64,000 nt of DNA from positions 278,270 to 342,269 of the forward strand of contig JAHCII010000001.1 of the NCBI GenBank assembly GCA_026129305.1, read 5' to 3'. The position numbers and the translations under genes are program-made. The DNA comes from Anaerolineales bacterium. Lineage in GTDB: Bacteria; Chloroflexota; Anaerolineae; Anaerolineales; UBA11579. Shown here piece after piece: positions 42,460-50,709 of the stretch. The notes beneath the pieces were generated by a model, which searched no databases, had not been told where the DNA came from, and saw only the letters and a program-made list of their open reading frames with translations. Positions within the stretch are counted from its first letter, which is position 1, and each line of letters begins with the position of its first letter.

Positions 42460-43113
42460 ATGGCACAACAAACTGTTAATTTCATCGACCTGTTCAGCGC
42501 AGCCACGGACGCGCTGCAGCAGAACCGTTCGCAGCTGAACAAGGCCGATAGCTACAACGGCAACCACGGCGACAACATGGTGCAGATCATGGAAGTCGTG
42601 CAGCAGGCCATGCGCGAAAAGAAGACCGCCGACCTGCCCAGCCAACTGGAGTATGCGGCTGATCTGGTGCGCCAGAAGAGCCAGAGCGGCTCCGCCAATG
42701 TGTTGGCTGGCGGTTTGGCCCAAGCGGCCAAGCAGGCCCTGGGCGAAAAGGCGGATGGGCTGCCGATTGACCTGGCGCTCAACCTGCTGATGACCATCCT
42801 CAATGGTGGTCAGAAGAGCAGCGCCAGCTCCGGCCAGGATTTGGCTGGCAGCCTGCTGGGGACCCTGGTGTCTGGCCTGGCCGGCAGCCAGAAGAGCACG
42901 GCCAGCAGCCAACAAAGCGGCGGCACCGACTGGTTGAGCCTGGGCCTGGACCTGCTGCAGTCCTCACAGGACGCCGGGATTGACATTGGCCAGCTGGCCC
43001 AGACGCTGGTCTCCGGCACGGAGATGGGCAAGAGCGAGCACCGCTCACAGTCCGGGCAGCTGATTGCCAATGCGGCGCTCAAGATGCTGATGTCCAACCT
43101 GAACAAAAAGTAG
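42460..43113 (+). CDS. Protein resembling a degenerate DhaL/DAK2 domain
   Basis: 217 residues. The stretch RSQLNKADSYNGNHGDNMVQIMEVVQ (about 23-48) looks like the DhaL/DAK2 L-x-x-x-D-x-x-x-G-D-x-D-x-G-x-x-M motif, but acidic metal ligands are changed to Asn. The rest is helical and rich in Ser, Gln, Gly and Ala (SSASSGQDLAGSLLGTLVSGLAGSQKSTASSQQS), with no membrane helix. It is therefore possibly a non-catalytic relative of dihydroxyacetone-kinase or FakA N-terminal domains; that is a weak motif-based inference. GAGGAAAAG precedes the ATG. Strong terminator after it. Confidence 0.55.
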   Translation: MAQQTVNFIDLFSAATDALQQNRSQLNKADSYNGNHGDNMVQIMEVVQQAMREKKTADLPSQLEYAADLVRQKSQSGSANVLAGGLAQAAKQALGEKADGLPIDLALNLLMTILNGGQKSSASSGQDLAGSLLGTLVSGLAGSQKSTASSQQSGGTDWLSLGLDLLQSSQDAGIDIGQLAQTLVSGTEMGKSEHRSQSGQLIANAALKMLMSNLNKK

Positions 43114-43131
43114 ACTACCTAGCGGAACACA

Positions 43132-43163
43132 AAACGGGCGCCGAGAGGCGCCCGTTTTTGTTT
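43132..43163 (+). terminator. Rho-independent terminator
   Basis: AAACGGGCGCC / GGCGCCCGTTT with loop GAGA, then TTGTTT. Confidence 0.93.
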
Positions 43164-43290
43164 GAATGAGGCTATTAAAGCGACAAGCGCCTAGGTGAGG
43201 GGGGCACCCAGACGCTCGTCAAGGTGATTATACCGATTGCGAATTGCGTGTCAAGGTAAAGGGCCTTCTCTAATCTAAGAATGGGTTAAA

Positions 43291-43316
43291 CAAAAAACCG
43301 CTCGCTGCGAGCGGTC
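43291..43316 (-). terminator. Terminator of tRNA-Leu
   Basis: ACCGCTCG/CGAGCGGT stem with a three-base loop, followed on the minus strand by six Ts, immediately downstream of the tRNA 3' end. Confidence 0.88.
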
Positions 43317-43317
43317 T

Positions 43318-43403
<86 letters not shown>

Positions 43404-43418
43404 AAGGCAGAGCGAAAG

Positions 43419-43424
43419 TATAAT
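43419..43424 (+). promoter_or_regulatory. -10 element upstream of ychF
   Basis: TATAAT between tRNA-Leu and ychF. It gives a leader of about 100 bases for ychF and would make a small ORF at 43432 leaderless. Confidence 0.5.
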
Positions 43425-43431
43425 CATTCGA

Positions 43432-43539
43432 ATGTCCAAGGTCAAGCACCCCACTCAATTGCAAACAAAAATTCAAGTTTGGAGCGGCCGTCCCCACGGC
43501 GGGTTGGCCACTCTCGAGGCGCAAGATCTATGCGCCTAG
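43432..43539 (+). CDS. Possible 35-codon leader peptide upstream of ychF
   Basis: ATG seven bases after a consensus TATAAT opens a 35-codon frame (MSKVKHPTQLQTK...) that ends at TAG 43537-43539, ten bases inside ychF in a different frame. The overlap would couple its translation to ychF, whose own start lacks a clear SD. The sequence has no recognised domain. It may equally be fortuitous. Confidence 0.3.
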   Translation: MSKVKHPTQLQTKIQVWSGRPHGGLATLEAQDLCA

Positions 43540-44591
43540 GAATTATCGGCCTGCCGCAGGCAGGCAAAACCACCATCTTCAACGCGCTGACGCGCAGTGA
43601 CCGCCCGCTGGCGATGAGCGCTGGCCGCATCGAGACCACCACGGCGGTGGTGGACGTCCCGGACGGGCGCCTGCAGCAGCTGGCTGATCTGTTCTCTTCC
43701 AAGAAAATCGTGCACGCCCAGATCTCTTTTGCGGATGTGGCCGGCATGGGCTCCAGCGAAGCCGGTAAAGGTCTCTCGCCGCAGCTGCTCAACGCCCTGA
43801 CCGGCATGGACGGCTTGCTGCTGGTGCTGCGTGCTTTCGAGAACGACAGCGTGGCGCACCCCCACGAGACCGTGGATGCCGCCCGCGATTTTGCCTACAC
43901 CCAGGATGAGCTACTGCTCAACGATCTGGTGATCGTTGAGCGCCGCCTGGGCAAGCTGGGTGAGGAGCGCGGCAAGGGCGGCCGCGATATGGCAGCGATC
44001 GAGCGCGAGCAGGCGCTGTACGGTCGCCTGCAGGAAGCGCTGGCCGCCAACCAGCCGCTGCGCACCCTGGGGCTGAGCGCCGAAGAAGCCGCCCAGGTGG
44101 GCGGCGCCGGCCTGCTGACCCTCAAGCCATTGCTGGTGGTGCTGAACCTGGGCGAGGGCCAGAGCGCCCCAGCGCTGCCGGAAGCCGGTGTGCCGGTGCT
44201 GGCCCTGCAAGGCAAGCTGGAGATGGAACTGACCCAGCTGCCCGCCGAAGACGCCGCCACTTTTTTGGCTGAGTACGGCCTGAGCGAGAGCGGGGCGCAG
44301 CGCGTGATCCGCGCCGCCTACGACCTGCTGGACACGCAGACCTTCTACACGGTCGGCGAGCCGGAGGCACACGCCTGGATGCTGCGCCGCGGCGAGAGCG
44401 CCGTGGAGGCGGCCGGCACGATCCACAGCGATATCGCCCGCGGCTTCATCCGCGCCGAGATCATCGCCGCCGCCGACCTGCTGGCGCTGGGCGGCATGAC
44501 CGCCGCCCGCGAGGCGGGCAAGCTGCGTCTGGAGGGCAAGGACTACGTGATGCAGGACGGGGACATCATCAATGTGCGGTTCAATGTGTAG
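43530..44591 (+). CDS. ychF: Obg-like ATPase YchF/OLA1
   Basis: 353 residues starting MRLGIIGLPQAGKTTIFNALT (G1 loop residues 8-15). FADVAGMGSSEAGKGLSPQLL (G3), the specificity motif NLGE in place of NKxD, explaining ATP preference, and a C-terminal TGS domain (YTVGEPEAHAWMLRRGESAVEAAGTIHSDIARGFIRAEII ... YVMQDGDIINVRFNV). YchF binds ribosomes and regulates stress responses. The G1 lysine and threonine are intact. A longer in-frame start at 43374 would lie inside tRNA-Leu and is rejected. No obvious SD before 43530. Confidence 0.93.
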   Translation: MRLGIIGLPQAGKTTIFNALTRSDRPLAMSAGRIETTTAVVDVPDGRLQQLADLFSSKKIVHAQISFADVAGMGSSEAGKGLSPQLLNALTGMDGLLLVLRAFENDSVAHPHETVDAARDFAYTQDELLLNDLVIVERRLGKLGEERGKGGRDMAAIEREQALYGRLQEALAANQPLRTLGLSAEEAAQVGGAGLLTLKPLLVVLNLGEGQSAPALPEAGVPVLALQGKLEMELTQLPAEDAATFLAEYGLSESGAQRVIRAAYDLLDTQTFYTVGEPEAHAWMLRRGESAVEAAGTIHSDIARGFIRAEIIAAADLLALGGMTAAREAGKLRLEGKDYVMQDGDIINVRFNV

Positions 44592-44620
44592 GGTATCTCT
44601 AATTCGAGAAGCCAGTGTGG

Positions 44621-44643
44621 GGCCAGGTTTTAAACCTGGCCCT
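44621..44643 (+). terminator. Palindromic terminator after ychF
   Basis: GGGCCAGGTTT / AAACCTGGCCC around a single central T, followed by TCTGGTTTTAAT. Confidence 0.7.
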
Positions 44644-44714
44644 CTGGTTTTAATGAAAATGGGCATTTGACTTGGGTACCATCTAGCCTCAACGGCTTGG
44701 ATAAGGAGGCGAAG

Positions 44715-45314
44715 ATGTTCAAACTCCCACTGGCTACTCTGTTTTTGCTACTGACCGCCTGCCGCCCGGCGGCCTTCGAGGCTGGTCTGCCGCCCGGCGA
44801 ACTGCAAGCCGAAGCCAACGGCATCACGGTGACGACGGGCAATTTCCGGGTAGAGCGGTTGCATTTTGTGGCCGACATTTGCTTTGAGCGCCCAAGCGTT
44901 GCGGATTGGCTGTTGGGAGACCAGACCCTGTTGACCTACGGCACAGAGAGTGTGCGGGTGCGTGAGATGGGCTTGCTCGACCCCACCACCGAGATCGTTT
45001 CGCCGACTCGCTGTGATGCTGTGCGGTTCCCGGTTGGAACAGACGAAATAATCGAATTCCAACTGGTCATCCCTTTCCTGCAGACAAGCTACCCAACACA
45101 TGACTGCGCTACGGCGCAGGCTCGCTTGGACGAGGCCCATAGCGGCATTGAAATTTCCTGCTATTCGGAAGTCCTCGAAAATGGCGGGATGGGTGGCTAT
45201 CGCATCGAAGCCAAGCCGGATAATCTGTCTGACGAAGAGGCCAACGCGTGGATCTACCAGGCGTTCGTGGACCGGGTCGACGGCCCCTGGATCTTCGAGG
45301 GCAACGTGGAGTAG
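44715..45314 (+). CDS. Predicted lipoprotein of unknown function
   Basis: 199 residues from ATG 44715, preceded by AAGGAGG. MFKLPLATLFLLLTAC gives a lipobox with Cys16. The mature part contains four further cysteines (ADICFERPS, SPTRCDAVRF, HDCATAQ, ISCYSEV), likely two disulfides, and beta-rich segments such as ITVTTGNFRVERLHFVADICFE. No family recognised. Located between the ychF terminator and the DNA methyltransferase palindrome, so probably transcribed alone from a TTGACT-containing promoter at about 44667. Confidence 0.7.
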   Translation: MFKLPLATLFLLLTACRPAAFEAGLPPGELQAEANGITVTTGNFRVERLHFVADICFERPSVADWLLGDQTLLTYGTESVRVREMGLLDPTTEIVSPTRCDAVRFPVGTDEIIEFQLVIPFLQTSYPTHDCATAQARLDEAHSGIEISCYSEVLENGGMGGYRIEAKPDNLSDEEANAWIYQAFVDRVDGPWIFEGNVE

Positions 45315-45351
45315 GGACAGCCACAAGTACACTGCCTCATCCCCAGCGTAA

Positions 45352-45381
45352 ATCGGCCCCATTGTCCATAATGGGGCCGAT
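45352..45381 (+). promoter_or_regulatory. 12-bp palindrome over the methyltransferase -10 and start codon
   Basis: ATCGGCCCCATT (45352-45363) and AATGGGGCCGAT (45370-45381) form a perfect inverted repeat with six-base loop. It covers a CATAAT -10-like hexamer (45367-45372) and ends on the ATG (45380). It may be an operator, a hairpin hiding the start codon, or the terminator of the upstream lipoprotein gene. Confidence 0.6.
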
Positions 45382-46471
45382 GCTTACATTGCCCCTTAAC
45401 CAAATTTTGGTGGGCGACTGCCTGCAAGAACTGGCGCGCCTGCCTGCCGAGTCGGTGGATCTGGTCTTCGCCGACCCGCCCTATAATCTGCAGCTGCAAA
45501 ACGAGCTGCGCCGCCCCAACGACAGTACAGTGCGCGGCGTGCGCGAGAGCTGGGACCAGTTCGCCGACTTCGCCGCCTACGATGAATTCACCCGCGCCTG
45601 GCTGGCGGCCTGCCGCCGGGTGCTGAAACCCAGCGGCACGCTGTGGGTGATTGGCAGCTATCACAACATCCACCGCGTGGGCAACGCTCTGCAAGACCTG
45701 GGCTATTGGCTGCTCAACTCGGTGGTCTGGGTCAAAGCCAACCCCACCCCCAATTTCCGCGGCGTGCGTTTCACCAACGCCCACGAGACGCTGCTGTGGG
45801 CGCAGAAGGAGAAGGACGCGCCTTACACCTTTAACCATCACGCCATGAAGGCGCTCAACGAAGGCTTGCAGATGCGCAGTGACTGGTGGCTGCCGGTCAG
45901 CTCCGGCGGTGAGCGCATCCGCCTGCCAGACGGGCAGGCGGCCCACCCCACGCAGAAGCCGGAAGCGCTGCTGTACCGGGTGCTGCTCTCCAGCAGCCGC
46001 CCCGGCGATGTGGTGCTGGACCCGTTCTTCGGCTCCGGCACCACCGGTGCGGTGGCCAAGCGCATGCACCGTCACTGGATCGGCATCGAGCGCGAGGAGA
46101 GCTACGCCCAGGTGGCCTTTGAGCGTATTGCCCAGATCGAGCCGGTCGCCTATGAATCCGAGCTCTTTGAGCCGGCCGAACCGCGCCGTGAGCCGCGCAT
46201 CCCCTTCGGCAATTTATTGGAGGCGGGCCTGCTGGAAGCCGGTCAGCGCCTGTATCTGGGTGAGCGCAGCCGCATTAGCGCCCGCATTCTGGCCGATGGC
46301 TCGCTGAAAGCCGGTGCAGAGCGCGGCTCCATCCACCAGCTGGCCAAACAGCTGCTGGGCGGTCCCGCCAACGGCTGGCAGCACTGGTATTATGTGGACG
46401 CCGAGAGCGGTCAGCGCCGCTCCATCGATACCCTGCGGCAAATTTTGCGTGAAGGAATACGAGAACGATGA
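45380..46471 (+). CDS. Orphan adenine-specific DNA methyltransferase, CcrM-like
   Basis: 363 residues from ATG 45380 (an in-frame ATG at 45371 is possible). Beta-class order: LVGDCLQELARLPAESVDLVFADPPYNLQL with catalytic DPPY near residue 30, TRD region, then SAM motif LDPFFGSGTTGAVAKRMHRHWIGIERE (about 213-239). The C-terminal RISARILADGSLKAGAERGSIHQLAKQLLGGPANGWQHWYY resembles the CcrM DNA-recognition domain. CcrM methylates adenine in GANTC and times the Caulobacter cell cycle. No restriction gene is adjacent, so it is an orphan. The stop overlaps the next ATG (ATGA). Target sequence is inferred, not seen. Confidence 0.87.
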   Translation: MLTLPLNQILVGDCLQELARLPAESVDLVFADPPYNLQLQNELRRPNDSTVRGVRESWDQFADFAAYDEFTRAWLAACRRVLKPSGTLWVIGSYHNIHRVGNALQDLGYWLLNSVVWVKANPTPNFRGVRFTNAHETLLWAQKEKDAPYTFNHHAMKALNEGLQMRSDWWLPVSSGGERIRLPDGQAAHPTQKPEALLYRVLLSSSRPGDVVLDPFFGSGTTGAVAKRMHRHWIGIEREESYAQVAFERIAQIEPVAYESELFEPAEPRREPRIPFGNLLEAGLLEAGQRLYLGERSRISARILADGSLKAGAERGSIHQLAKQLLGGPANGWQHWYYVDAESGQRRSIDTLRQILREGIRER

Positions 46472-48249
46472 CAACTTCGGAATACACCCCGCAACGCTGG
46501 AGTCTGGCGGACCTGTTCCCCGGCCACGACAGCAAGGAAATGAAAGCGGCCATCAAGGAGCTGGAAAGCCATGTGGCCGAGTTCGAAAAGTGGCGCGACA
46601 AGCTCAATGAGAATATCAGCGAAGCGGACTTCCTCAAATTGGTGCAAGCCATGGAGAAGAACACCCGCCTGGCGGTGCGCATTGACCAGTTCGCCGGCCT
46701 GTGGTTCTCCGAGGACACTCAGAACCAGGACGCCCAGACCTTCCAGTCCCAGGTGGAACAGCGCATGGCGGAACTGCAGAACCGCACGCTGTTCTTCAGC
46801 CTGTGGTGGAAAGCCCTGGATGATATCAATGCTGATCGTCTGCTCAAGGCCAGCGGGCCGGATTTTGAGTACTGGCTGCGCCAAATCCGCAATTTCAAGC
46901 CTTATACACTGAAGGAAGCGGAAGAAAAGATCGTTAATATCAAAGACGTCACCGGAGCCAAGGCGCTGCAGACCCTCTACAGCTCGATCACCGACCGCTA
47001 CACCTTCAGGGTGGATGTGGACGGTGAGACCAAAGAATACAACCGCTCCGAGTTGATGCAGTTGGTCTACTCCCCCAACGCAGAGCACCGCGCCAAAGCC
47101 TACCAGGAGATGTACCGGGTGTACGGCCATGACGGCCCGATCCTCGGCCAGATCTACCAAACCCTGAGTCGTGATTGGCACAATGAGAATATTGAGATGC
47201 GCAAGTTCAGCAGCCCGATCGCGGTGCGCAACTTGAGCAATGATGTGCCCGACGAAGTGGTGGACACACTGCTGGGCGTTTCGGAAGAGAACACGCGCAT
47301 CTTCCAGCGCTTCTTCAAGCTTAAGGCCAAGCTGCTGGGCATGGACAAGCTGCGCCGCTACGACATTTATGCCCCCGTGGCCAGCTCGGACAAGAAATAC
47401 AGCTACGACCAGGCCGTGCGCCTGACCCTGGATTCCTTTGGCGAGTTCGACCCTAAGTTGGCTGAACTGTCCAAGCAGGTCTTCGACGAGAAGCATGTGG
47501 ACAGCGAGACTCGCAAGGGCAAGCGCGGCGGGGCCTTCTGCTCCTCCGGCGACCCGGCGCTCTCCCCCTGGGTGCTGATGAGCTACAACGGCAGCGCTCG
47601 TGACGTCTCGACCCTGGCGCATGAGTTCGGCCATGCGGTGCACGCCATGCTGGCCTCGCACCACAACGTCTTCAATTTCCACTCCTCGCTGCCATTGGCC
47701 GAGACGGCCTCCACCTTTGGTGAGATGCTGCTGGTGGACAAGCTGCTGGAGCAAGAGACGGATGAGGCCGTGCGCCGCGACATCCTCTTCGCCAAGGTGG
47801 ACGACTCGTATGCCACCATCATGCGCCAGGTGTACTTCGCGCTCTTTGAGCGCAAGGCGCACGACCTGGTCAAGGGCGGCGCCTCGGTGGATGAGCTCTC
47901 CGGCGGCTATATGGAGAACTTGAAGGACCAGTTCGGCGACTCGATGGATGTGGGCGAGGAATTCAAGTGGGAATGGGTCTCCATCCCGCACATCTTCTAC
48001 TATCCGTTCTACGTGTATGCCTACGCCTTCGGCCAGCTGCTGGTCTTTGCCCTGTACCAGCAGTACAAGGCCGAAGGCAAAGCCTTCGTGCCGCGTTACC
48101 TGGAACTGCTCTCGGCCGGCGGCTCGCGCTCGCCAGAGGACATCTTGACCAACGCCGGCATCAACATCCGCGATGCGGCTTTTTGGCAAGGCGGTTTTGA
48201 TGTGGTCAACGGCATGGTGGACGAGTTGGAGAAGTTAACCGCCAAGTAA
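46468..48249 (+). CDS. M3-family oligoendopeptidase
   Basis: 593 residues. Zinc motif AHEFGHAVHAMLASHHN at about residues 384-400 with the third ligand in PLAETASTFGEMLLVD. FSLWWKALDDINADRLLKASGPDFEYWLRQIRNFKPYTLKEAEEKIVNIKDVTGAKAL is the N-terminal helical domain of PepF-like enzymes. It degrades oligopeptides in the cytosol. It differs clearly from the M3 enzyme at 31329-33137. Its ATG overlaps the DNA methyltransferase stop (ATGA), with AAGGA upstream, so the two are cotranscribed, an unexpected pairing. Confidence 0.93.
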   Translation: MTTSEYTPQRWSLADLFPGHDSKEMKAAIKELESHVAEFEKWRDKLNENISEADFLKLVQAMEKNTRLAVRIDQFAGLWFSEDTQNQDAQTFQSQVEQRMAELQNRTLFFSLWWKALDDINADRLLKASGPDFEYWLRQIRNFKPYTLKEAEEKIVNIKDVTGAKALQTLYSSITDRYTFRVDVDGETKEYNRSELMQLVYSPNAEHRAKAYQEMYRVYGHDGPILGQIYQTLSRDWHNENIEMRKFSSPIAVRNLSNDVPDEVVDTLLGVSEENTRIFQRFFKLKAKLLGMDKLRRYDIYAPVASSDKKYSYDQAVRLTLDSFGEFDPKLAELSKQVFDEKHVDSETRKGKRGGAFCSSGDPALSPWVLMSYNGSARDVSTLAHEFGHAVHAMLASHHNVFNFHSSLPLAETASTFGEMLLVDKLLEQETDEAVRRDILFAKVDDSYATIMRQVYFALFERKAHDLVKGGASVDELSGGYMENLKDQFGDSMDVGEEFKWEWVSIPHIFYYPFYVYAYAFGQLLVFALYQQYKAEGKAFVPRYLELLSAGGSRSPEDILTNAGINIRDAAFWQGGFDVVNGMVDELEKLTAK

Positions 48250-48263
48250 AAGCTCAAGGCAAT

Positions 48264-48293
48264 AAAAGAGCGCACCAGCCGGTGCGCTCTTTT
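48264..48293. terminator. Bidirectional terminator
   Basis: AAAAGAGCGCACC / GGTGCGCTCTTTT with loop AGCC, between the convergent M3 peptidase and lipoprotein genes. Confidence 0.93.
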
Positions 48294-48331
48294 CGTTACT
48301 GTTGCTTTTCTTGTATTCTATAGCTAGAATA

Positions 48332-49189
48332 TTAGCGCAGGTTCCAGTAAGAGAGCTGGTCGATGCTGTAGGTGTAGTTGCCGGCCGCACCAGCATTGAC
48401 GAACAGGCCAAAGCGTCCGCCGCTGTAGCGGCTGTCCTCGATCGAGTCGAGCTCGAAGCCGTTGGCATACAGCACGATCTCGCTGCCCACCATCTCCACG
48501 CCCAGCACATTGTCCTGGTTGGCGCCGTCGTGGATGTAGTCGCTCTGCGTCCAGGGGACCAGTTCGACCTTGGTGTAAGGGGCGGTGCTGTCCAGGCGGT
48601 CCAGCCGGTAGCTGCCGTCGCAGGCGAAGCTGTAGATGTAGCCGCGGCCCGAGTCGCCAGCGCTCTGTGGGCCGCGCAGGATCAAGCCATAGGCCTGCTG
48701 GCCAGAGCAGTTGCCGCTGTTGACATGCATCTCGATGAAGAAGTCGCTGGGCGCGCTGGCGGTGAACCACCAAGTGTCCCAACCCACTTGTTTGCCAGTC
48801 ACGCTCAGGTGACCACTGCCCAGGGCCAGGCGCAGGTATTGGTCGTCTGGCAGCCCGCTGCCACTGGCCCAGTTGCGGTTGTCGTCCATGTTGTCTCGCA
48901 GGCTGGGTGTGCCGTAGCTGGCGGAGGGGTCAAAGGGCAGTGGAGTGGCCGTCGGCGTGATCGTGGGAGTCTCGCTCGGCTCCGGGGTTTCGCTGGGCGG
49001 CGGCGTTTCGGTGGGGGTCTCGCTGGGCGGGGCGGTCGGCGTATCGGTGGGGTTGGCCAGAGTGGGCGTGCTGCTGGGCAGCACGATCTCTGTGGCAGTG
49101 GCGGTCGGTTCCACGAAGAAGGGCAGCGGCATGGAGCAGGCGGCCTGGGCCAGGCTCAGGATGAGTACAAAGGGGATCAGTCGTTTCAT
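48332..49189 (-). CDS. Lipoprotein with PT-rich linker and LamG-like domain
   Basis: 285 residues. Signal peptide ending LAQAAC (Cys18), a linker of repeated P/T/S/E (about 30-90), then one beta-sandwich domain: DNMDDNRNWASG, VSGNCSGQQAYGLILRG-like cysteine pair, GYIYSFACDGSYRLDRLD, NVLGVEMVGSEIVLYANGFELDSIEDSRYSGGRFGLFVNAG. This domain is like the two modules of the secreted protease at 21142-23184 and like DUF1080/LamG sandwich proteins. A surface glycan-binding role is likely. The linker type is typical of Anaerolineae lipoproteins. Confidence 0.8.
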   Translation of the reverse strand: MKRLIPFVLILSLAQAACSMPLPFFVEPTATATEIVLPSSTPTLANPTDTPTAPPSETPTETPPPSETPEPSETPTITPTATPLPFDPSASYGTPSLRDNMDDNRNWASGSGLPDDQYLRLALGSGHLSVTGKQVGWDTWWFTASAPSDFFIEMHVNSGNCSGQQAYGLILRGPQSAGDSGRGYIYSFACDGSYRLDRLDSTAPYTKVELVPWTQSDYIHDGANQDNVLGVEMVGSEIVLYANGFELDSIEDSRYSGGRFGLFVNAGAAGNYTYSIDQLSYWNLR

Positions 49190-49293
49190 TGGTCCTCGTT
49201 GAGGACACTATAGCATTTTGGCGGTTTTCCTGCAGGCCAAAGCGGCCTTAAACCCGGCTGTGAGAGGGTCATCGTGGTATGCTAAAAATCACC

Positions 49294-49929
49294 ATGTATA
49301 TTGCCATAGAAGGTGTTATCGGAGTGGGCAAGACCACTCTGGCGCGACTGCTGCAGGATGAATTTCAGGCGGAACTGCAGTTGGAAGTCTTTGAAGAAAA
49401 TCCTTTCCTCAGCCAGTTTTATTCGGACCGGGCGCGCTACGCTTTCCAGACCCAGATCTTCTTTTTGCTCAGCCGCTACCACCAGCAAAACCGCGCTGTG
49501 CCCGACGCGCTCAAGCGCGGCAAGAACCTGATCGCCGACTATACCTTCGCCAAGGATGCCCTCTTCGCGCGCATTAACCTGCAGGGCGACGAGCTGGACA
49601 TGTATTACAAGGTGCACGACGCCCTGGCCGAGAAGATCCCGCGCCCGGACCTGGTGGTCTACCTCAGCGCGCGCACCCCGGTGCTGATGCAGCGCATCAC
49701 CCTACGCGACCGGCCTTATGAGCGCAACATGGAAGAAGCCTACATCGCCACACTCAATGACGCCTACGAGGACTTCTTTGACAATTATTTCCAGGGCGTG
49801 CCCGTGCTGCGCGTGGATACCAACCAGCTCAACATCATCAGCCAGCCTGAGGATTTGGAAAGGGTCATAGGCCTGATCCAGCAACGCCTGGCCGAAGCGC
49901 CCCGCCAGACCGAGCTGCCGCTCACTTAG
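49294..49929 (+). CDS. Deoxynucleoside kinase (second copy)
   Basis: 211 residues from ATG 49294 (MYIAIEGVIGVGKTTL); an ATG at 49279 overlaps the TATGCT -10 and is rejected. P-loop EGVIGVGKTT (6-15), LEVFEENPFLSQFYSD, the catalytic LIADYTFAKDALFA (DRS-equivalent DYT, about residue 78) and the LID region ITLRDRPYERNMEEAYI. Same family as the kinase at 7868-8530 but with DYT instead of DRS, probably another deoxynucleoside specificity. In Lactobacillus the two such subunits form a heterodimer. Terminator directly after. Confidence 0.9.
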   Translation: MYIAIEGVIGVGKTTLARLLQDEFQAELQLEVFEENPFLSQFYSDRARYAFQTQIFFLLSRYHQQNRAVPDALKRGKNLIADYTFAKDALFARINLQGDELDMYYKVHDALAEKIPRPDLVVYLSARTPVLMQRITLRDRPYERNMEEAYIATLNDAYEDFFDNYFQGVPVLRVDTNQLNIISQPEDLERVIGLIQQRLAEAPRQTELPLT

Positions 49930-49930
49930 A

Positions 49931-49960
49931 AAAACCGTCGCTGGCATCAGCGACGGTTTT
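49931..49960. terminator. Bidirectional terminator
   Basis: AAAACCGTCGCTG / CAGCGACGGTTTT with loop GCAT between the convergent kinase and membrane-protein genes. Confidence 0.93.
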
Positions 49961-49964
49961 GTTT

Positions 49965-50708
49965 TTATGTATCGAAGCGGCTGTCATCTATTTGGTGGCG
50001 ACTGCGTTCAGCCGCCTCATCGCCGCGGGCGGCTTGCTGGTCCTCGCCGCGCCAGCGTGATTCGGCGGCGGCCAGGTCTGCGGGCCTGGCGCGCCCCACC
50101 CAGGCCCATTTTCCGCAGTGCGGGCAGCGCTGCAGCCGGCGGGTGACCAGCCGCGGCGCCAGCCAGTGAAGCCCATACGGCAGCTGGCATTGCGGGCAAA
50201 CCGCTCCGCCCAGCAGGCCGTAGCTGCCGTCAAAGGGCTTGCGGCTGACCCGCAGGCTCAGGGCGCCTATTAGCAAACTGATCAGCAGAGTAACGCCCAG
50301 GATAGGCCCCACCGTGCGTACCAGCATCTGGCGCGATTCTTCTGCGCTCAGCAAGACACGCGTTAGCTGGTTGGACTGCAATGGCTCGCCAGAGGTGGTG
50401 AAGCCACGCGCCGAGAAGACATGCTCACCCGCCGGGTATTGATTGGTGTTGAACTGGTGGCGGAAGGGCGGCTCGTTGACCGTCGCCATTAGCTGGCTGT
50501 CGATGTAGAACTCCACCCGGGTCAGCGTCTGCGGCCCTTCGGCGCGCAGGCTGAACAAACCCTCGATCTGGTTGTCGAAGCCGCCATAGCCAAAATCGCG
50601 GCTCATGCGCAGTGTCAGCGCCTCGCTTTGTGCCTGGGCCGCGGCCGGGCTGGGCAGCCATAAGGCCAGGGTCAGGGTGGCCCAAAAGATCATCGATCGG
50701 ATCTTCAT
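49965..50708 (-). CDS. Secreted/membrane protein with Ig-like domain and zinc ribbon
   Basis: 247 residues. Signal peptide (1-25, cleavage near AAAQAQS), an Ig-like extracellular domain (about 33-112; LTRVEFYIDSQLMATVNEPPFRHQFNTNQYPAGEHVFSARGFT, as in Big/VCBS-type sandwiches), a membrane helix (about 131-152) and a cytoplasmic zinc ribbon CPQCQLPYGLHW...CPHCGKW (about 172-202), then a charged tail. No known name. It ends the ABC-2 locus, one base after the permease stop, so it may be an accessory or sensor subunit of that transporter. Confidence 0.72.
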   Translation of the reverse strand: MKIRSMIFWATLTLALWLPSPAAAQAQSEALTLRMSRDFGYGGFDNQIEGLFSLRAEGPQTLTRVEFYIDSQLMATVNEPPFRHQFNTNQYPAGEHVFSARGFTTSGEPLQSNQLTRVLLSAEESRQMLVRTVGPILGVTLLISLLIGALSLRVSRKPFDGSYGLLGGAVCPQCQLPYGLHWLAPRLVTRRLQRCPHCGKWAWVGRARPADLAAAESRWRGEDQQAARGDEAAERSRHQIDDSRFDT

Positions 50709-50709
50709 T

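Noticed and set aside
46411..48189. A 592-codon open frame on the minus strand opposite the M3 peptidase
   Set aside because: It is an antisense shadow: the plus strand carries all M3 motifs and ATGA coupling. Same reasoning for long antisense frames at 19835-21103, 17243-18247 and 58563-60149.
49279..49293. Upstream ATG for the second deoxynucleoside kinase
   Set aside because: It lies within the TATGCT -10 element and adds five residues not found in the family; ATG 49294 starts directly at the conserved MYIAIEG.
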